64,000 bases of DNA from Nepenthes gracilis (taxonomy: Eukaryota > Streptophyta > Magnoliopsida > Caryophyllales > Nepenthaceae). Position 1 is the first letter of the stretch; every line of letters begins with the position of its first letter. A model generated the notes under the pieces. The model saw nothing but the letters and a program-made list of their open reading frames with translations. It ran no database searches and was not told the origin of the DNA. Below, one piece after another: positions 23,712 through 36,539 of this stretch. The DNA lies in NCBI GenBank assembly GCA_033239525.1, contig BSYO01000002.1, forward strand, positions 27,882,068-27,946,067. Direction: 5' to 3'. The translations under genes and the position numbers were made by a program.

Positions 23712-24943
23712 GATAAGTCAATCTTTATCAACCACAAGTGATGGTCAAATTCTTGTTACCCTTTTTTGATTTTTTTTTTTTTTTTTCTATTGACAAACTA
23801 CAGAGAGGAGATGTGACACAAAACACTGAACTCAAAGATCAAAGTGACTCGAGAGGCAACTACTATACTCATTTATGCATAAAAAAAGGATAGATCTAAC
23901 AGACTGGCCAGAAAGAAACTCCTCGATCATTAATTCGGGAATAGAAATTTTGCTTCATTTAGGTGTAAAGTTTCTTAGCAATCCTAATTGGGCAGTGAAT
24001 TAGCATATATAACTGAAGAATTTACATCTTCATGAGCCTATAACGAAAATAGTTTGAGTATACTGTTATGAAGAATTAAAGAATGAATCAGCAGTGGTTG
24101 TAAGTCAACAAGAGCTGTAAAATTTCTCTATCTTACTTGAACTCCATAACTAAGTTCAAAGAACAAGGCTAGCCAATCGAACCTGTGGCAAAAATGGCCA
24201 GTCAAGATCACCTTAAACAATCAGCACATTCTATCTACAATCCTCAACTAGCGGCTAGCTTCGACAAAGTTTAGTTCCATAACTCTTTCTTATGAATGAT
24301 CACAAAGACAAAGCATTTGTCACTTATTCCCAACAAAGAGAGCTTCAACCATGAGAAATGCAACAGAACCTAAAAGATCAGTTACATCTTCGAGCTTAAA
24401 GGGCTAAAATATTCCAGAATCTTCTAAATTTTCAGGTACAAAGTAGTACTAAGGTTTTAAGTTCAAGAACAACAATTTTAGCGAAGACACATTTCCACAA
24501 ATTCAATTTAGGATAGACTAGGGCAAGTTTGAGAAAGTGGGCATCAGGAGAAGAAGCTTTAAAATGACAAATTAGCGAAACCCCATCGTAGAAATCATTC
24601 TATAAAGGGTCTAAAAGATATTAAGGCAAATGGGCATACAATGAGCGAGTAATAGAGCAGCGGACAACCAAAACAACAATTACATCTAGAGAAATATAAA
24701 CAATCGTGGGGTATAAGATATATCACTGAGCTGAAAGAGGAAAGACTAAACGATGAGATAGATCGCAGAGAAGATCTCAGATGTGGCCAGAAAAGACACA
24801 GCGATGCAGCAATAGCAGTAACTGAAGAAGAAGAGGAGGAGAATTTGGATTTGCCAAGGAAATGAAGAATGCAGGGAACGTAACTTCCTGGTGAGAGAAA
24901 TGCGAGTCGTGTGAGCAAGCATGAATAATACTTTCAGCAAAGG
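23712..24943 (-). promoter_or_regulatory. BOR1 5' leader region (probably with UTR introns)
   Basis: Between the start codon and the TATA box. There is no AUG-initiated extension of the protein. Possible UTR splice sites are an acceptor TTGCCACAG near 24182 and a donor CAAGTAAGA near 24133 (minus strand), but they are unproven. It contains three ATGTAA minimum ORFs on the transcribed strand (24685-24680, 24387-24382, 24027-24022) and one longer upstream ORF of about 58 codons (24922-24746) whose AUG is very close to the predicted start site. ATG-stop motifs in the leader are known to mediate boron-dependent repression of Arabidopsis boron-transport genes. Confidence 0.55.
24680..24685 (-). 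promoter_or_regulatory. ATGTAA minimum upstream ORF
   Basis: Reads ATGTAA on the BOR1 strand in the context CTAGATGTAATTG, about 240 nt from the predicted transcription start and so the likeliest of the three to lie in the first exon. Known biology: AUG-stop elements stall ribosomes at high boron. Whether it is in the mature mRNA is not shown by sequence alone. Confidence 0.45.
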
Positions 24944-24952
24944 CCTTTTATA
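24944..24952 (-). promoter_or_regulatory. TATA box of BOR1
   Basis: TATAAAAGG on the minus strand, upstream of a pyrimidine-rich leader. Transcription would start about 25-35 nt downstream, near 24920. Fits the typical plant TATA consensus. Confidence 0.6.
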
Positions 24953-25790
24953 ACACTTAAAAGAGGAGGGAGGTGAAAATTGGAAAGGTTGATTACGTAT
25001 AAGATAGATCTTAAACAGATTTGATTAAGAATTGGGTGTCCTAATCGCTTACATAGCTCTAACCACTTGCCCAAGGGAACTGTTGAAGACGAAGAGTTGT
25101 AGGACACGGTGGGGGAGATTGGACAGTGACAAAGTGACGCAACTGGATGGCCTTTTCGAGGAAAGTAGTGATTAAGTAGGCAAGGAGCCAGAGAAAGATG
25201 ATATGAAAGTTGGGGAAATTTTTTGAACTTGTAAAATGTCCAAAGTGACCTTATGAGCATATTTAAATAAATTTTATAGTATTTATAATTTAGGACCTTG
25301 TTAAAATTAGATTTAGGATAAATGCAAATACATTTATATAAAAATTTATGACCCTAATTCAAATTTGTTTGAACATGGCCAAATTACTCAGGCTAATATT
25401 ATAATCGTGCATGCATATAATTCAAATCAAATTGATTTATAAATATTTTTATTTATAATTATTATTATTTAAAAATATATATTTATATAAAAGCATCTAA
25501 AATATAATATACTTTAAAATTTATACTATTTAGATTGAAATATTATCTTAATATAGATAAATAAATAAATCTTATATAAAAAACGGTTAATTTGATTAAA
25601 ATATATCTAATAAATTATTTTTTTTAATTTAATATTTTTTGAAATAAAAAAATATATATTTATATATTAATATTATTCAGATTTGTAATGTTTGATTTTT
25701 AATTAAGAATTATAACATTGTTAATATAATTTTTGAATTAATTTAAAAATAATTATATAATAAAAATTTTAAAAAAATTAAATCTTTTGG
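24953..25790. other. BOR1 upstream region, then AT-rich DNA
   Basis: 24953-25260 is the proximal upstream region of BOR1. From about 25260 it becomes strongly AT-rich, leading into the gypsy LTR. No gene seen. Confidence 0.5.
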
Positions 25791-27780
25791 AATCAAACTC
25801 GGCACCCGATGGTCACCTATGTTAGGTTTATACATGTTTGAGGTGGAAGCCGCACACTTGATATGCATTTATGTAGTAGCACTTAAGGTGCGCTTATGTT
25901 GACGTTTATGTAAAAATAAAGTAAAATTTTGGCACCTAAGTTACGTCTGACGCAATACTCATATGCATCTATGTAGTGAAACGATGCCTAATGTGTGCCT
26001 ATTTGGTACTCATATGCCAATTGTTGTATTTAAACACCTGCACACGTATGTTAGACATTTCTTGCAAAAAATGAGAGAAGAATGAGAAAGAAAAGAAAAA
26101 TAAAAAGGAGGAAGAAGAAGATTTTGAAGCTATAAATTGCTAGATTTATTAGATTAGATATTGAAGACAGATATTATAAACTCATTCTCTAGTCTATTTT
26201 GTATATCTTTCAATTTTTACTTATTTTTTATTTTATTATACGTGCATATTATCTTTTACATCCCTACTTTGAATATTATTGCACGCATATAATTTTCACA
26301 GAAAGATTTGAAGTTTTATTTGATTTTACCTAACATTTATGAGTTTTGTTTGACTTGTACAAATAAATAAATATTTTAAGATATTATATTTATATATATA
26401 ATTATTTGTATAAAATGTCATAAAACTTGTATGTTTGACATTATATATGGTATTTTATGTAAGTATTTTGGTTCAAATTCTATTTTATTTTAACATAAGT
26501 TTGTGCTTTTCTTATAGGACAGAATATCTTGATATTTATACTTTTTAATATGGTAAAAAATTTTATATTTGTATTTTTTAGGGTGAAAATTTTTAAATTT
26601 ATACTTTTTTACAGAAAAAAAGTTTTAATATTTATTATAAAATTTTATTAAAAATTATTATAAAAATTAAACAAAAATAATATTTTTGAATATCCTAATA
26701 TATCAAATACACTTAAAAATTATATCTATTTTTACGGATGGTAAAAGAAGTTGTATTTGACTCTATCTATATGATTTATTTGTAAACGGTCTACTTATTG
26801 GTATAAATAATAGTATTTTAGTTTAAAATTATCGAGAATATGTGCAACTGTTCGTCATAATTAATCTTTTGGTCCTTGATTCTTAGTGTTAGTATAATTT
26901 AGATTTTTGATATTTTTATCTGTATCGTATTTGATATTTAAAATATTTTATCATTTTGAATATTGTGGGTTTTGACATAACCTTTGAATTTATTCAATTT
27001 TGGACTTTTGAGCCTTTGAAATCATATAATATTTTGACACTTGGACAATTTCATACAATTTAATATTATTTTATATTGTTATATATAATACAAATTTTAC
27101 CTACGAAATTATAATTAAATATTTGATATTTAGACATCTTATATTTGGATGGCATGTTTAGAGTTTGAATATATTTGATTTTTATATGATGATTCAATTT
27201 ATGATCCTACTATCTTGTTTATATACATGACTTATATATGTATATACATACTTGTTAAATTTTAAACTTATAATTTTACCCTACTTTTTCTAACATTTAA
27301 GATTAGAGAACCTTGAGATTACTTATATGATCTTGGCCGAAAAAGATCAAAAATTTTTATTATTATTTTATTGTTGGATATATATTTGGATTTATTTTGA
27401 GATTTTGCTAGAAGTTTATCTAGTTGATTTTTTTTTTATTATTTGTAATATTAGGAGATACTTCTATCAATATAGATATTTATATAGATTTTATATTATC
27501 ATTATTGAATATTTGGAAGATATTTTCTTACAATTAAGTGTGATATGAAGAAGTTATAAATTTGATTTAATTGGGGATCGGATATGATAGTTGGTCAAAT
27601 CCTTATAGTGTCATAATATTATCTTTTTTATTTAACTTGGTTTTTTTAGATTTGCCCCTATAATTTGGGCTGTTGAGTTTCTATTCTATTCAAGAAAAGA
27701 AAGAGAAAATTTAAATTCAAGTTATTTAATTAATTATTTAATTATCTACTTAGACCAGGGTTATAACAAAAGTGATATTA
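25790..27780 (+). mobile_element. 5' LTR of a long-LTR Ty3/gypsy element
   Basis: Probable LTR of about 2 kb. Its upstream part has short internal repeats (TGCATTTATGTAGT at about 25863, TGCATCTATGTAGT at about 25963) and a purine-rich run (26070-26120). Its end is near AACAAAAGTGATATTAGA, which resembles a decayed tRNA-Met primer site. Segments match 30200-32350 (for example CTATCAATAT...CATATTATCATTATTG near 27455-27515 and 32265-32320). The exact ends are estimates. Confidence 0.55.
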
Positions 27781-27839
27781 GAAATATTATAAGAAAAATA
27801 ATTTGTGTGATTTTGATAAAGTAAATATTTAAAATTTAC

Positions 27840-28790
27840 TATGTGATAGATATTGAAATTGTCAGGAGGTCAAGGAGTAGCATCTAGTTGGAAAGGATGA
27901 TCATCTAGAGATGATGGCCAAGATGGCTGACATTATGAACCAAATCATTCAACGCCAAGATGCGGAGTTCATGGAGAGAAGAAGAGAAGTTAATCAAGTG
28001 TAAGGCACAACACTTTTCAATTTATTCACAAACGAATGAGTTTGAGAGTTTTTAAAATAATCAAATTCTATAAAAGTTAAAATTTGGATCCACGGAATGG
28101 ATAAAATGCTTGAGATGATAAATTATTTCGATAAGAAAGAGCTTGCAACCTACAAGTTAAAAAGTGAAGCCAATTGATGGTGGGCAATGTAGAGATGGAT
28201 ATTGGATTCAGAAAATGAAGAGATTTCTTAGAACGTCTTTTTGAGTTCTTTTATAAAGAAATATTTTTTGGCAAACGCCCGTGAGTTTAAACAAGATGAG
28301 TTTAATCGCTTGAGGTAAGGAAATCAAATGGCAACAAAATAGGATACAAAATTTATGGAATTGTCTCATTTCACCATGCTTATCATAATAGATGAGGCTA
28401 GGAGGGTCCAAAAGTTTTTGTAAAGGCTTCAAGACTTGATCTAAAAATTATTGGTGCCACTTTGGTTAAGGCTATATAACATAATGCTTGACTAAACCTT
28501 ATTGAGCAAGAGAAGAAAAGGATGAAATTCTTTTAAAGAAAACCGATGAATAAAGGTTAAAACTCAAAGTTAAGAGGATTCTACTAGAAGTGTAAGGCAC
28601 ATGATAAGGGTGAGACAATTGAGGTTAAATATTCACTAATAAAACCATAATACTCTGGACTGGTGTGCAATCATTCTAACGAGTACTATCTAGGGGCAAT
28701 GTCACCGACAAATTAAAACTTGTTTTAATTATGGCCAAGTTGGCCACATAATGAAATATTGTCTTCCCAGCAAAACATCAAAGAAAAAGC
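27840..28790 (+). pseudogene. gypsy gag remnant with decayed zinc knuckle
   Basis: Translating through stops and shifts gives a retrotransposon Gag pattern: EFKQDEFNRLR, GNQMATKQDTKFMELS (about 28275-28370), and later a zinc knuckle CFNYGQVGHIMKYC at about 28715-28760, in which the second cysteine has become tyrosine. It starts with a run resembling MMAKMADIMNQI. Non-functional. Confidence 0.7.
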
Positions 28791-28884
28791 TAACCATTCC
28801 AAGTAGAGTTTATGCAACTACAGCAGCAAAGAATGCTTATGCCAACTCGTTAATAGTTAAAGGTAACATCTTAATATTTGATTC

Positions 28885-28996
28885 TATCACTCATATATTG
28901 AATGATCTCGGGTCTATATATTTATTTATAAGCCCTAAGTTATCACTCATATATTGAATGATCTCGGGTCTATATATTTATTTATAAGCCCTAAAT
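28885..28996. repeat. 56-bp tandem duplication inside the gypsy relic
   Basis: 28885-28940 is repeated at 28941-28996 almost without change (TATCACTCATATATTGAATG start). It lies where the protease should be, after the zinc knuckle and before RT, so it occurred after insertion or in an already dead copy. Confidence 0.9.
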
Positions 28997-29479
28997 TTGT
29001 TTGTAATTTACGCTTACACCTTTAAATTTTGAACTTTACTCTGGCTGTATCCACTCTGATGGGTAAGTATTTGACAGCGGATATTATGTATTTCTAATAC
29101 TCAATTTAAATTAGTAGATTTAAACTGTTTGTAAAAATAATTTTGTTAGATATGCCTAACTTTAATATCATTTTAAAATAGATTATTTGAAGTGCTATTA
29201 TGCCAATATAAATTATTTTGATAAGATAATCTTATTTCACATTTTAGGTATGAGTCCTTTGAATTTTAAGAAAATATTATAAAAGAATCAATGGATTTAA
29301 TATTGCCTCTATATGAGAGCTATTTGATTCAAAATAGATGCCAAACTTATTTGCCTTATGTTACAACTTCTGAAAGTCATAGTATGTCTATTGAGGAGAT
29401 TTTAATAGTTTATGAATTTGAGAATGTATTTATGAATTTGTACCTATTTTGAGGATATATTATAGAATAGTCTCACCTA

Positions 29480-30175
29480 AGTTAAATGGGCTAAATAAAC
29501 TATAAGAGTTATTAAAGAAGAGACTCATTCAACTGAGTTTGTCGTTATGAGAAGCACCAGTGCTCCATGTGAAGAAGAATGATGAATTGATGAAGTTGTA
29601 TATTGATTATAAGGAATTTGATAAAATTATGATAAAATAAATATCATTTATGAGCATTGATAATCTATTTGACCAATTGCAATGAACACAAGTATCTCCA
29701 AGATTATTTACACTTATGGTATCATCAACTACAAATAAAATATGATAACGTACCCAAAACAACATTTAAAATGACGTACGGCCATTGTGAATTATTGATG
29801 ACCATTTGGGTTAATGAATGCACCTGTAGCATTCATAGACCTTATGAATTGGGTTTTTTAACCCTATTAGGATCAATTTGTAGTGATTTTCATCAATATT
29901 ATCTTGATTTATTTGATTAATTTTGAGAAATATAAGACTTATTTAAGAATCGCTTTACAGATGTTGGGAGAAATACGGTTATTTATCAAATTGAAGAAAT
30001 GTAAATTTTGATTAGAGGATGTATCATTTCTTAGGCACATATTCTCCACGAATAACTGTCAAAGGCTCGAAGAAGATTAAAGTCATGAAAAATTAGGAAC
30101 TACCGATAAATGTTATGGAGGTTCGAAGTTTTTTTGGGTTGGCATGATATTACAAACACTTTGTTGAAAATTTTT
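29480..30175 (+). pseudogene. gypsy reverse transcriptase remnant
   Basis: Recognisable pieces in order: PVLHVKKNDELMKLYIDYKE (29555-29620), IDNLFDQLQ, WYHQLQIKYDNVPKTTFKM (29715-29772), YGHCELL, and the RT/RNase H junction SFFGLA-YYKHFVENF (30127-30172). The catalytic YVDD region is lost, and RNase H and integrase are missing because LTR sequence follows at once. Many stops. Typical long-LTR chromovirus-type pol, but the clade is inference. Confidence 0.75.
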
Positions 30176-30199
30176 TGATGATTACTATAAAGTATGAGT

Positions 30200-32380
30200 T
30201 CTAAATTTTAAAATTTAATCACAATTTATTAAATTAAGATAAGAAGTTGAGATCAAATGAGAAATATTAATGTGGGACAAAGTTAAAGTTGGATTAGATC
30301 ACATCGACTTGATAGATACTTGACTGGCATTAGACACGCTCACGTACATGTCCTTGGTAAAAAAGTCACGCTTGATGAACGCCTGATCGAAATTCGAGTG
30401 CGCTTTTTAGTGTATTCGCGCTCGATGCATACTCAAGAGACGTTTGCGTGTGCTGAAGTAGAATGCCAACACCTGACGTGTGCCCAATATAGCCCTTATG
30501 CACCATTGTGTTTGGCTACAACGCTTAACGCATGTTCGCATGCTAATATGTTATATAAGTCATATTCAACTGATTTTCAATTATTTTCTACCAAATTTTG
30601 AGAGAAAAGAAAGAATGAGAAGAGAAAAAAAGAGAAAGAAAGCTAGAGAAGAATTTTTGAAGTTAATCCAAACAAGATTGTAGTAAATTTAAAGTTAAAA
30701 CAATTATATCTCATGTATTCCTTTCTTTATTTTGATCCTTTTTTACTTTCTTGAGTATTTATTATTTCAAATACTCATATATAATATATTTTTGTAATTA
30801 ATTTGTTTATACTTCATATATATGAATTTCTATTCCCATTCTTTGAAATTTTTATGAGATTTATATTCTTAATTTATATACATTATATTGTCAACTTATT
30901 TATCTACATTTTCATCTATATATGTGTTGAAATTATATTTAAACAGTTATTATATACTTTAAATTCATATATAATATTCCTGCATGTTAAATTTACTAAG
31001 CATATATTTTGCATGTCCGAAAATTTTTATAAATTTGTCCCTATATGTATGTTATTTGAAATGAAATATTAGAATGCCACAATGTTACTGATTTTTTTGT
31101 AATTTTGTTTAAAAAACTAATAATGTAACTTTTGTATATTCAAAAGCTTAGATATTTTACGTTTATGCAAGATATATATACATTGATAATAACTATTTGA
31201 AATAATTATGAAAAAAATTCTACAATTTATTAAAGGATTATAAATATTTTTTTCAGGATAAGAAAATACATAAATTTTGTGAAATGTATAGAGTTTTTAT
31301 TAGTTTACACACTAGACCATTGTAATAATACTAATTGTGGTATATTATGACATGCCTTAATATATTTAATGATGATCAATATTTAAACCTATCATTCGCA
31401 GGTGAAAGTAACATTCGGCCCCATTTATAGAATTATATGTACAATGACTCATTTACGAGTCTTGAATAGTAATGTAAAGCCTTTGATTCTATAGAAACAA
31501 ATATAATCTAAGATTTGATTATTGGCTCCTTAGTCGGTAAGACCTTATTGACCATTGATCCATAAGAATTATATGATTTGTATAGCATGTTTGATTTAGA
31601 ATCGCAAAAAGAAAATTTGGAAACTATATATAATTATTATAGAAATTCATGTTATTTTATCTGAATTTGATCTATTGACCTTCTAACATGTTTAGATGTT
31701 GAATTATGTAAATTATATACGTTTTTAAATTTTTAACTCACTCTTATTTTTATTTTCGTTAACCCCCTACAAATTAGCCGGTTCAGACACTTACAGGTGA
31801 TGATTTAAAGGAGTTGATTCGAGGAACAATTAATTTAGGGTTAAAAAGAATCTAATATTGTATTTGTTGTATTTAGTTTTCGATCAATAAATCTTAATAT
31901 TTATCGTAATTCAAACAATGGTTTTTCATAAAATATAATATGATATCATAGACGCAATTATCTCTTATTATGGTTTAGACATTACTCTTTACGTATGTAT
32001 TAACATTTTGATGTATTCTATTTTCCAACCACATGTTGACATGGTATTTTTGGTCCTATGACTAGATTAATTATTATATGTATTTCATTTGAGTCAACTG
32101 TGATATTAACATAAAATTCACGTCTATCGTTATTTTGAGACTTTTATCTAGTAATATGAGTAATCAATATAAGATGGATTAATTCTGTTAATTACTGTCA
32201 GGATAAGATTTTATGACGTGACAATTGTAATACTATTGACGCATCTGTAATATTGAGACACACATCTATCAATATGAAAACATATATAAATTTCATATTA
32301 TCATTATTGGATATTATCATGTCTAATTGTAATTTAAAATTTTATTAGAAAATAAGTTGTGTAAAAGGATTATATAATGG
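30200..32380 (+). mobile_element. 3' LTR of the gypsy relic (approximate)
   Basis: Has the same order of features as 25790-27780: an upstream region rich in CG-containing words, a purine run (30600-30660), then AT-rich sequence ending with blocks shared with the 5' copy. Divergence between the two is high, so this is an old insertion, or the LTRs belong to different copies. The best local match within the window is 41530-42000. Confidence 0.5.
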
Positions 32381-32940
32381 GGGTAACAATGACATTTTTC
32401 ATAGTTAAATTTTAAGATAATAAACTTTGATATTCTTTTAAGTTTCAATCATTTTATTCCATATTTAAAAATTATTAAGGGCACAAAGGGCGAAAAAATT
32501 ATGTACGGAAAAAGCATATACGTCAAAAATAAAGGTTTGGTGGTGCGGCGTGTATGGCTTGGCATGTAGTTAAAATTTTATCTATACGTCACTAGAATTT
32601 AGAAATATAATATCTAACATTAATAAATTTTCATTTTATCTAATTTATATTATATATTATTAAATTTCATTTATTTTTTTTTCCTCCTCGAGTAGGCACT
32701 TCTTTTATTTCAACTTATATTAACATTTTAAAGAATAATATTTATAGTTTTATTTTATAACTATTTTACAAAATAATACTAAAAAATAAAAAATAGTTAT
32801 TTTTTAATACAAATAAGTAGTTTTTAAAATTTTTTTAGCGGGTTAATTTGGTAATGCCACATTATCTTTTTTTTTCCTGTGCAAATGATATATAAAAACA
32901 TAAATATAAATGGCAACTCTCTAAATTCATATTGCTAGAA
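32381..32940. other. AT-rich intergenic DNA
   Basis: Nothing recognisable. A long run of A/T-rich low-complexity sequence leads to the tandem array. Confidence 0.5.
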
Positions 32941-33830
32941 AACAAACATCAGCCAGGATATTAAGACCCGAAAAAAATAAATAAATTTGTAAAGGTCTTA
33001 TTTTTTGAGAGAAATCTACTTGAAAGGTGATGAATGGTTAAAAAAATATAATATTTTTATGATGGACATATTCTTTTTTCGCTTGTCATATGTGGAATCA
33101 GAATCAATTTCGAGTTTATATTCTTCATCCATAGCACCACAAGTTGACTCAAATTAAATATATATGGTAATATAAATTAAACTCGTGATTATAATTTTAG
33201 CTGTGTTGCCCTAATTTGCTTCCATCATATATACAAAACAAACATTACCCAGAGTGTTAAGATCTAAAAAATGAGTAGATCTGTAAAGGTCTCGTTTTTT
33301 TAACACGATCTACTTGAATGGTGGTGAATGGTTAAAAAAGATGATATTTTTGTGATGGACATACTCTTTTTTCACTTATCTTCAGTGGAATTGGAATCAA
33401 TTTTGAGTTTACATTCTTCATCCACAGTGTTACAAGTTGACTAAAATTAAATATATACAATAATAAAAATTAAATTCGTATTCATAATTCTAACTGTGTT
33501 GCCCTAATTTACTTCCATCACATATACAAAACAAGCATTATCCAAGGTGTCAAGACCCGAAAAAGTGGTAGACCTGTAAGTATCTCATTTTTTTTAATGT
33601 AATCTACATGAAATGTGGTGAACGGTTAAAAATTTTGATATTTTTGTGATGGATATACTCTTTTTTCACTTATCATAGGTGAAATTAGAATCAATTTTGA
33701 GTTTATATTCTTCATCCATGGCACCACAAGTTGACTAAAATTAAATACATACAATAATAAGAATTAAATTCATAATCATAATTCTAATTGTGTTGCCCTA
33801 GTTTACTTCGATCATATACACTAGCACTTG
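32941..33830. repeat. three tandem copies of a ~295-bp unit
   Basis: Units start at about 32941, 33238 and 33530. Each has AAACA(A)GCATTA/AACATC, AAGA(C/T)C(C/T)(A/G)AAAAA, GTGGTGAATGGTTAAAAA-like, TTTTGTGATGGACATA(C)TC, TTCTTCATCCA, ACAAGTTGACT and GTTGCCCTAATTT in the same order. Copies differ by scattered substitutions and are about 80-90% alike by eye. No ORF or RNA gene recognised. Confidence 0.9.
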
Positions 33831-34219
33831 ATAGCAAGCATAATTTAAAGAGAAAAAAAGAGAAGAAAGTGAAAGAGAACAACACCCATCAGATTAAATA
33901 GAACAAAACAGTATTTACTATTATATGTTCTTACTATTTTATTTTCTTTTACATTTATCACTATATTTTATCATAAACCCAACAAATAAGAATATTTATT
34001 TTTTAAGTATTTTTTGTATCTTTTAAGTTTTTTAGATCTAAACATGTCTTGCTCTCAAAAGTTTCGTTATCTTTGTAAAATTTCAAGCACTATAAACTTG
34101 GAGGCTTTAAATCTCGTTTATTGGTATCAAATAACGCCTAGATTACTTAATTACTCTAAGAGACAATAATTTGCCAAAACTTTGAAAAACATGCTGAAAA
34201 TTTTAAATTCAAAACTGCC

Positions 34220-34250
<31 letters not shown>

Positions 34251-35280
34251 TGGTTTTAAATTAACATTTGACAGACACCCAACAAATAGTACGTTGACAT
34301 GCTTCGACACATTTACTGATAGTGAATTAAAAATTAAACAATGTTAGAGAGACTTTTTAAGTTATATTTTTATGAAGTTTTATCCATCTAAACATACTAA
34401 TAATATCATATAAAAATAGAGGTAGTATCACCGTAAGTATCTTAATAACAATCAAAGGGCTTTTTCAATATGTTTTTTTATTAAAAATCATGCTATCCCT
34501 TTTATTTAGGCTATAAATTTAAAATATTATCTTTTTATTTGAGTAAAATACTTTGCATGATAATATTTCTTAGTTTAATAGGCGGTTGTAGGCAAGACAA
34601 AATCATCTCCATCCTCTCACATTTGACTAATATAAACTGAAAAAAATGGTCGGCCATGAATATTTCAAAACCTTAGGTCATGCTAATTTTTATAATATCT
34701 GAATTTGACTTATAAGCGACATGATAATGACTTTTTTAAATAAAAAAGAGTAAAATTTATCACTAACATTTGGATAATTGATACGATATTTTTACTATCA
34801 AACAAAAGAAATAAAATAAATTTAAATTCTATCATGTATGAATATAATATGCTATACTTAGTTACAGTTACAGCTATCATTTGCTTATAATTAATTGTTG
34901 TATTCGATAATTCGCTCAATATTGTTTTATTTGAATGATAAGTTCTTGTAAAAATCACCGTCAACGAGAATAGTCATGGGTTAATGGAGATCGATGCTTC
35001 CATTTGTTGCAGAAAAACACACCCCTTTTGCTTGAATATGCGAGGAACGAGCCACATAATAGAAGAATACTGGTATCATACATTATGTTACAAAAATACA
35101 CCTAATTACATAACTATTTGTTGATAATTTATTACATGCATCACCTTACAAGTAAAACATCAACAATGACCACAAATAAGAGAAAAAATGAAAATTTTAA
35201 ATTGGTAGTAACATTCTATACATGCTACTTTGATGATCGAGGTAAGAAAAACTAATATATTCTCGACACAAGTAGGTACT
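33831..35280. other. AT-rich intergenic DNA
   Basis: No gene. Contains a short (AAT)n run at 34220-34251. Confidence 0.5.
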
Positions 35281-35289
35281 AATTAATTA

Positions 35290-36500
35290 ATAAATAATCT
35301 AAGTAATAATTTATAAATAATTATAAATTTAAATATTTTTAAAGTCGGGTTGGATAAACCAATTTTAAAAACTAAAAAGCAAAAATAATCATAATATATA
35401 ACCGTTATAAAATCTAATTGAACTAACCCTATCCAATCTCTAAATGAAATATATATCAACCTGCTTAAATCTAAAATCATCTGTAAGAAAAATATCTAAC
35501 AAATATCTAAACTATTACGATACAAATCCAAAATAAGCAAATTGAACAACAATCCCAATGAAAGTTTAATTTATACAAACTATAATAATCAAAATATATA
35601 ATAAACCTAATTATAAATCCCAAAATAAATTAATATAAATCCAAATGCAAAATATAACTAAACCAAATATTCAATGCATTATTCATCTGAATCTTATAGG
35701 TATCTAATACCCTTTAATCTAAAAAAAATTAAAAAATATAATAAATTATGAGTTTAAAATTTAACAAATATATATACATGTACAATAACAGATATATGTC
35801 CACAAATAGAACAGATGAATGAAAATAATAAAATACATATGAAATCTAACATATTAAATATTTTAATATATCAAATGTCTAAATTTTGAGTGTCCAAATC
35901 TAATTTTATACATAAAATTCGTAATCCAAATATATCAAATGTTGTCAAACTATACAAAATCATTCAAATGTCAAATGTTAAAGGATTCCAGTAACTCAAA
36001 ATCCCAAAGTCCAAATTTTAAAAAATTTAAATATTTAAAGTTAGATAAATTCAAATATTGTATCCAAAACTTTCAAATATTTCAAAGGCTAAATATTTTA
36101 AAATGTCAAATATAATACAGCTAAAAATCTTAAAAATTTAAATCATGCAAGATCTAATAACTAAGGGCCAAAAGGCCAATTTTGATAAAAGTTTACATAA
36201 ACTCTCAATAATTTTAGGGTAAATTATTATTATTTAGATCATAAATAGGGCCGTATACAAAAATATCCTCTAGACATGGTCAAATATTATTTTCTTACCA
36301 TTTAGAGTATAGGTGCAATTATTGAATATATATAATATATTTAGATATTTGAATGTATTATTTTATTTAATCCCTTATAATGATTTTTAGAGAAAATAAT
36401 AAATAAGAGACTCCATAGTAAATATTCAAAACTCTTTTTCTATGTAAAGAAAGTATAATTTTAAAATTTTTTACCGTATAAAAAGTATAAATAAAAAATT
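35290..36500 (-). mobile_element. distal half of a minus-strand gypsy LTR
   Basis: The reverse complement resembles 26850-27700 of the plus-strand LTR, with the same repeating style of TTTGGAC/TTTGAC/TTTGAAAT words and a GGGTTAGTTCAATTAGA-type stretch near the end. It appears to be the downstream half of an LTR whose upstream half lies at 37930-38640, interrupted by other elements. Confidence 0.5.
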
Positions 36501-36539
36501 TTTCATCCTATGAAAAAGTATAAATATTGATTGGTTAAG

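Noticed and set aside
32941..33830. CRISPR-like array
   Set aside because: Three adjacent long units with no spacers in a plant genome; an ordinary tandem repeat.
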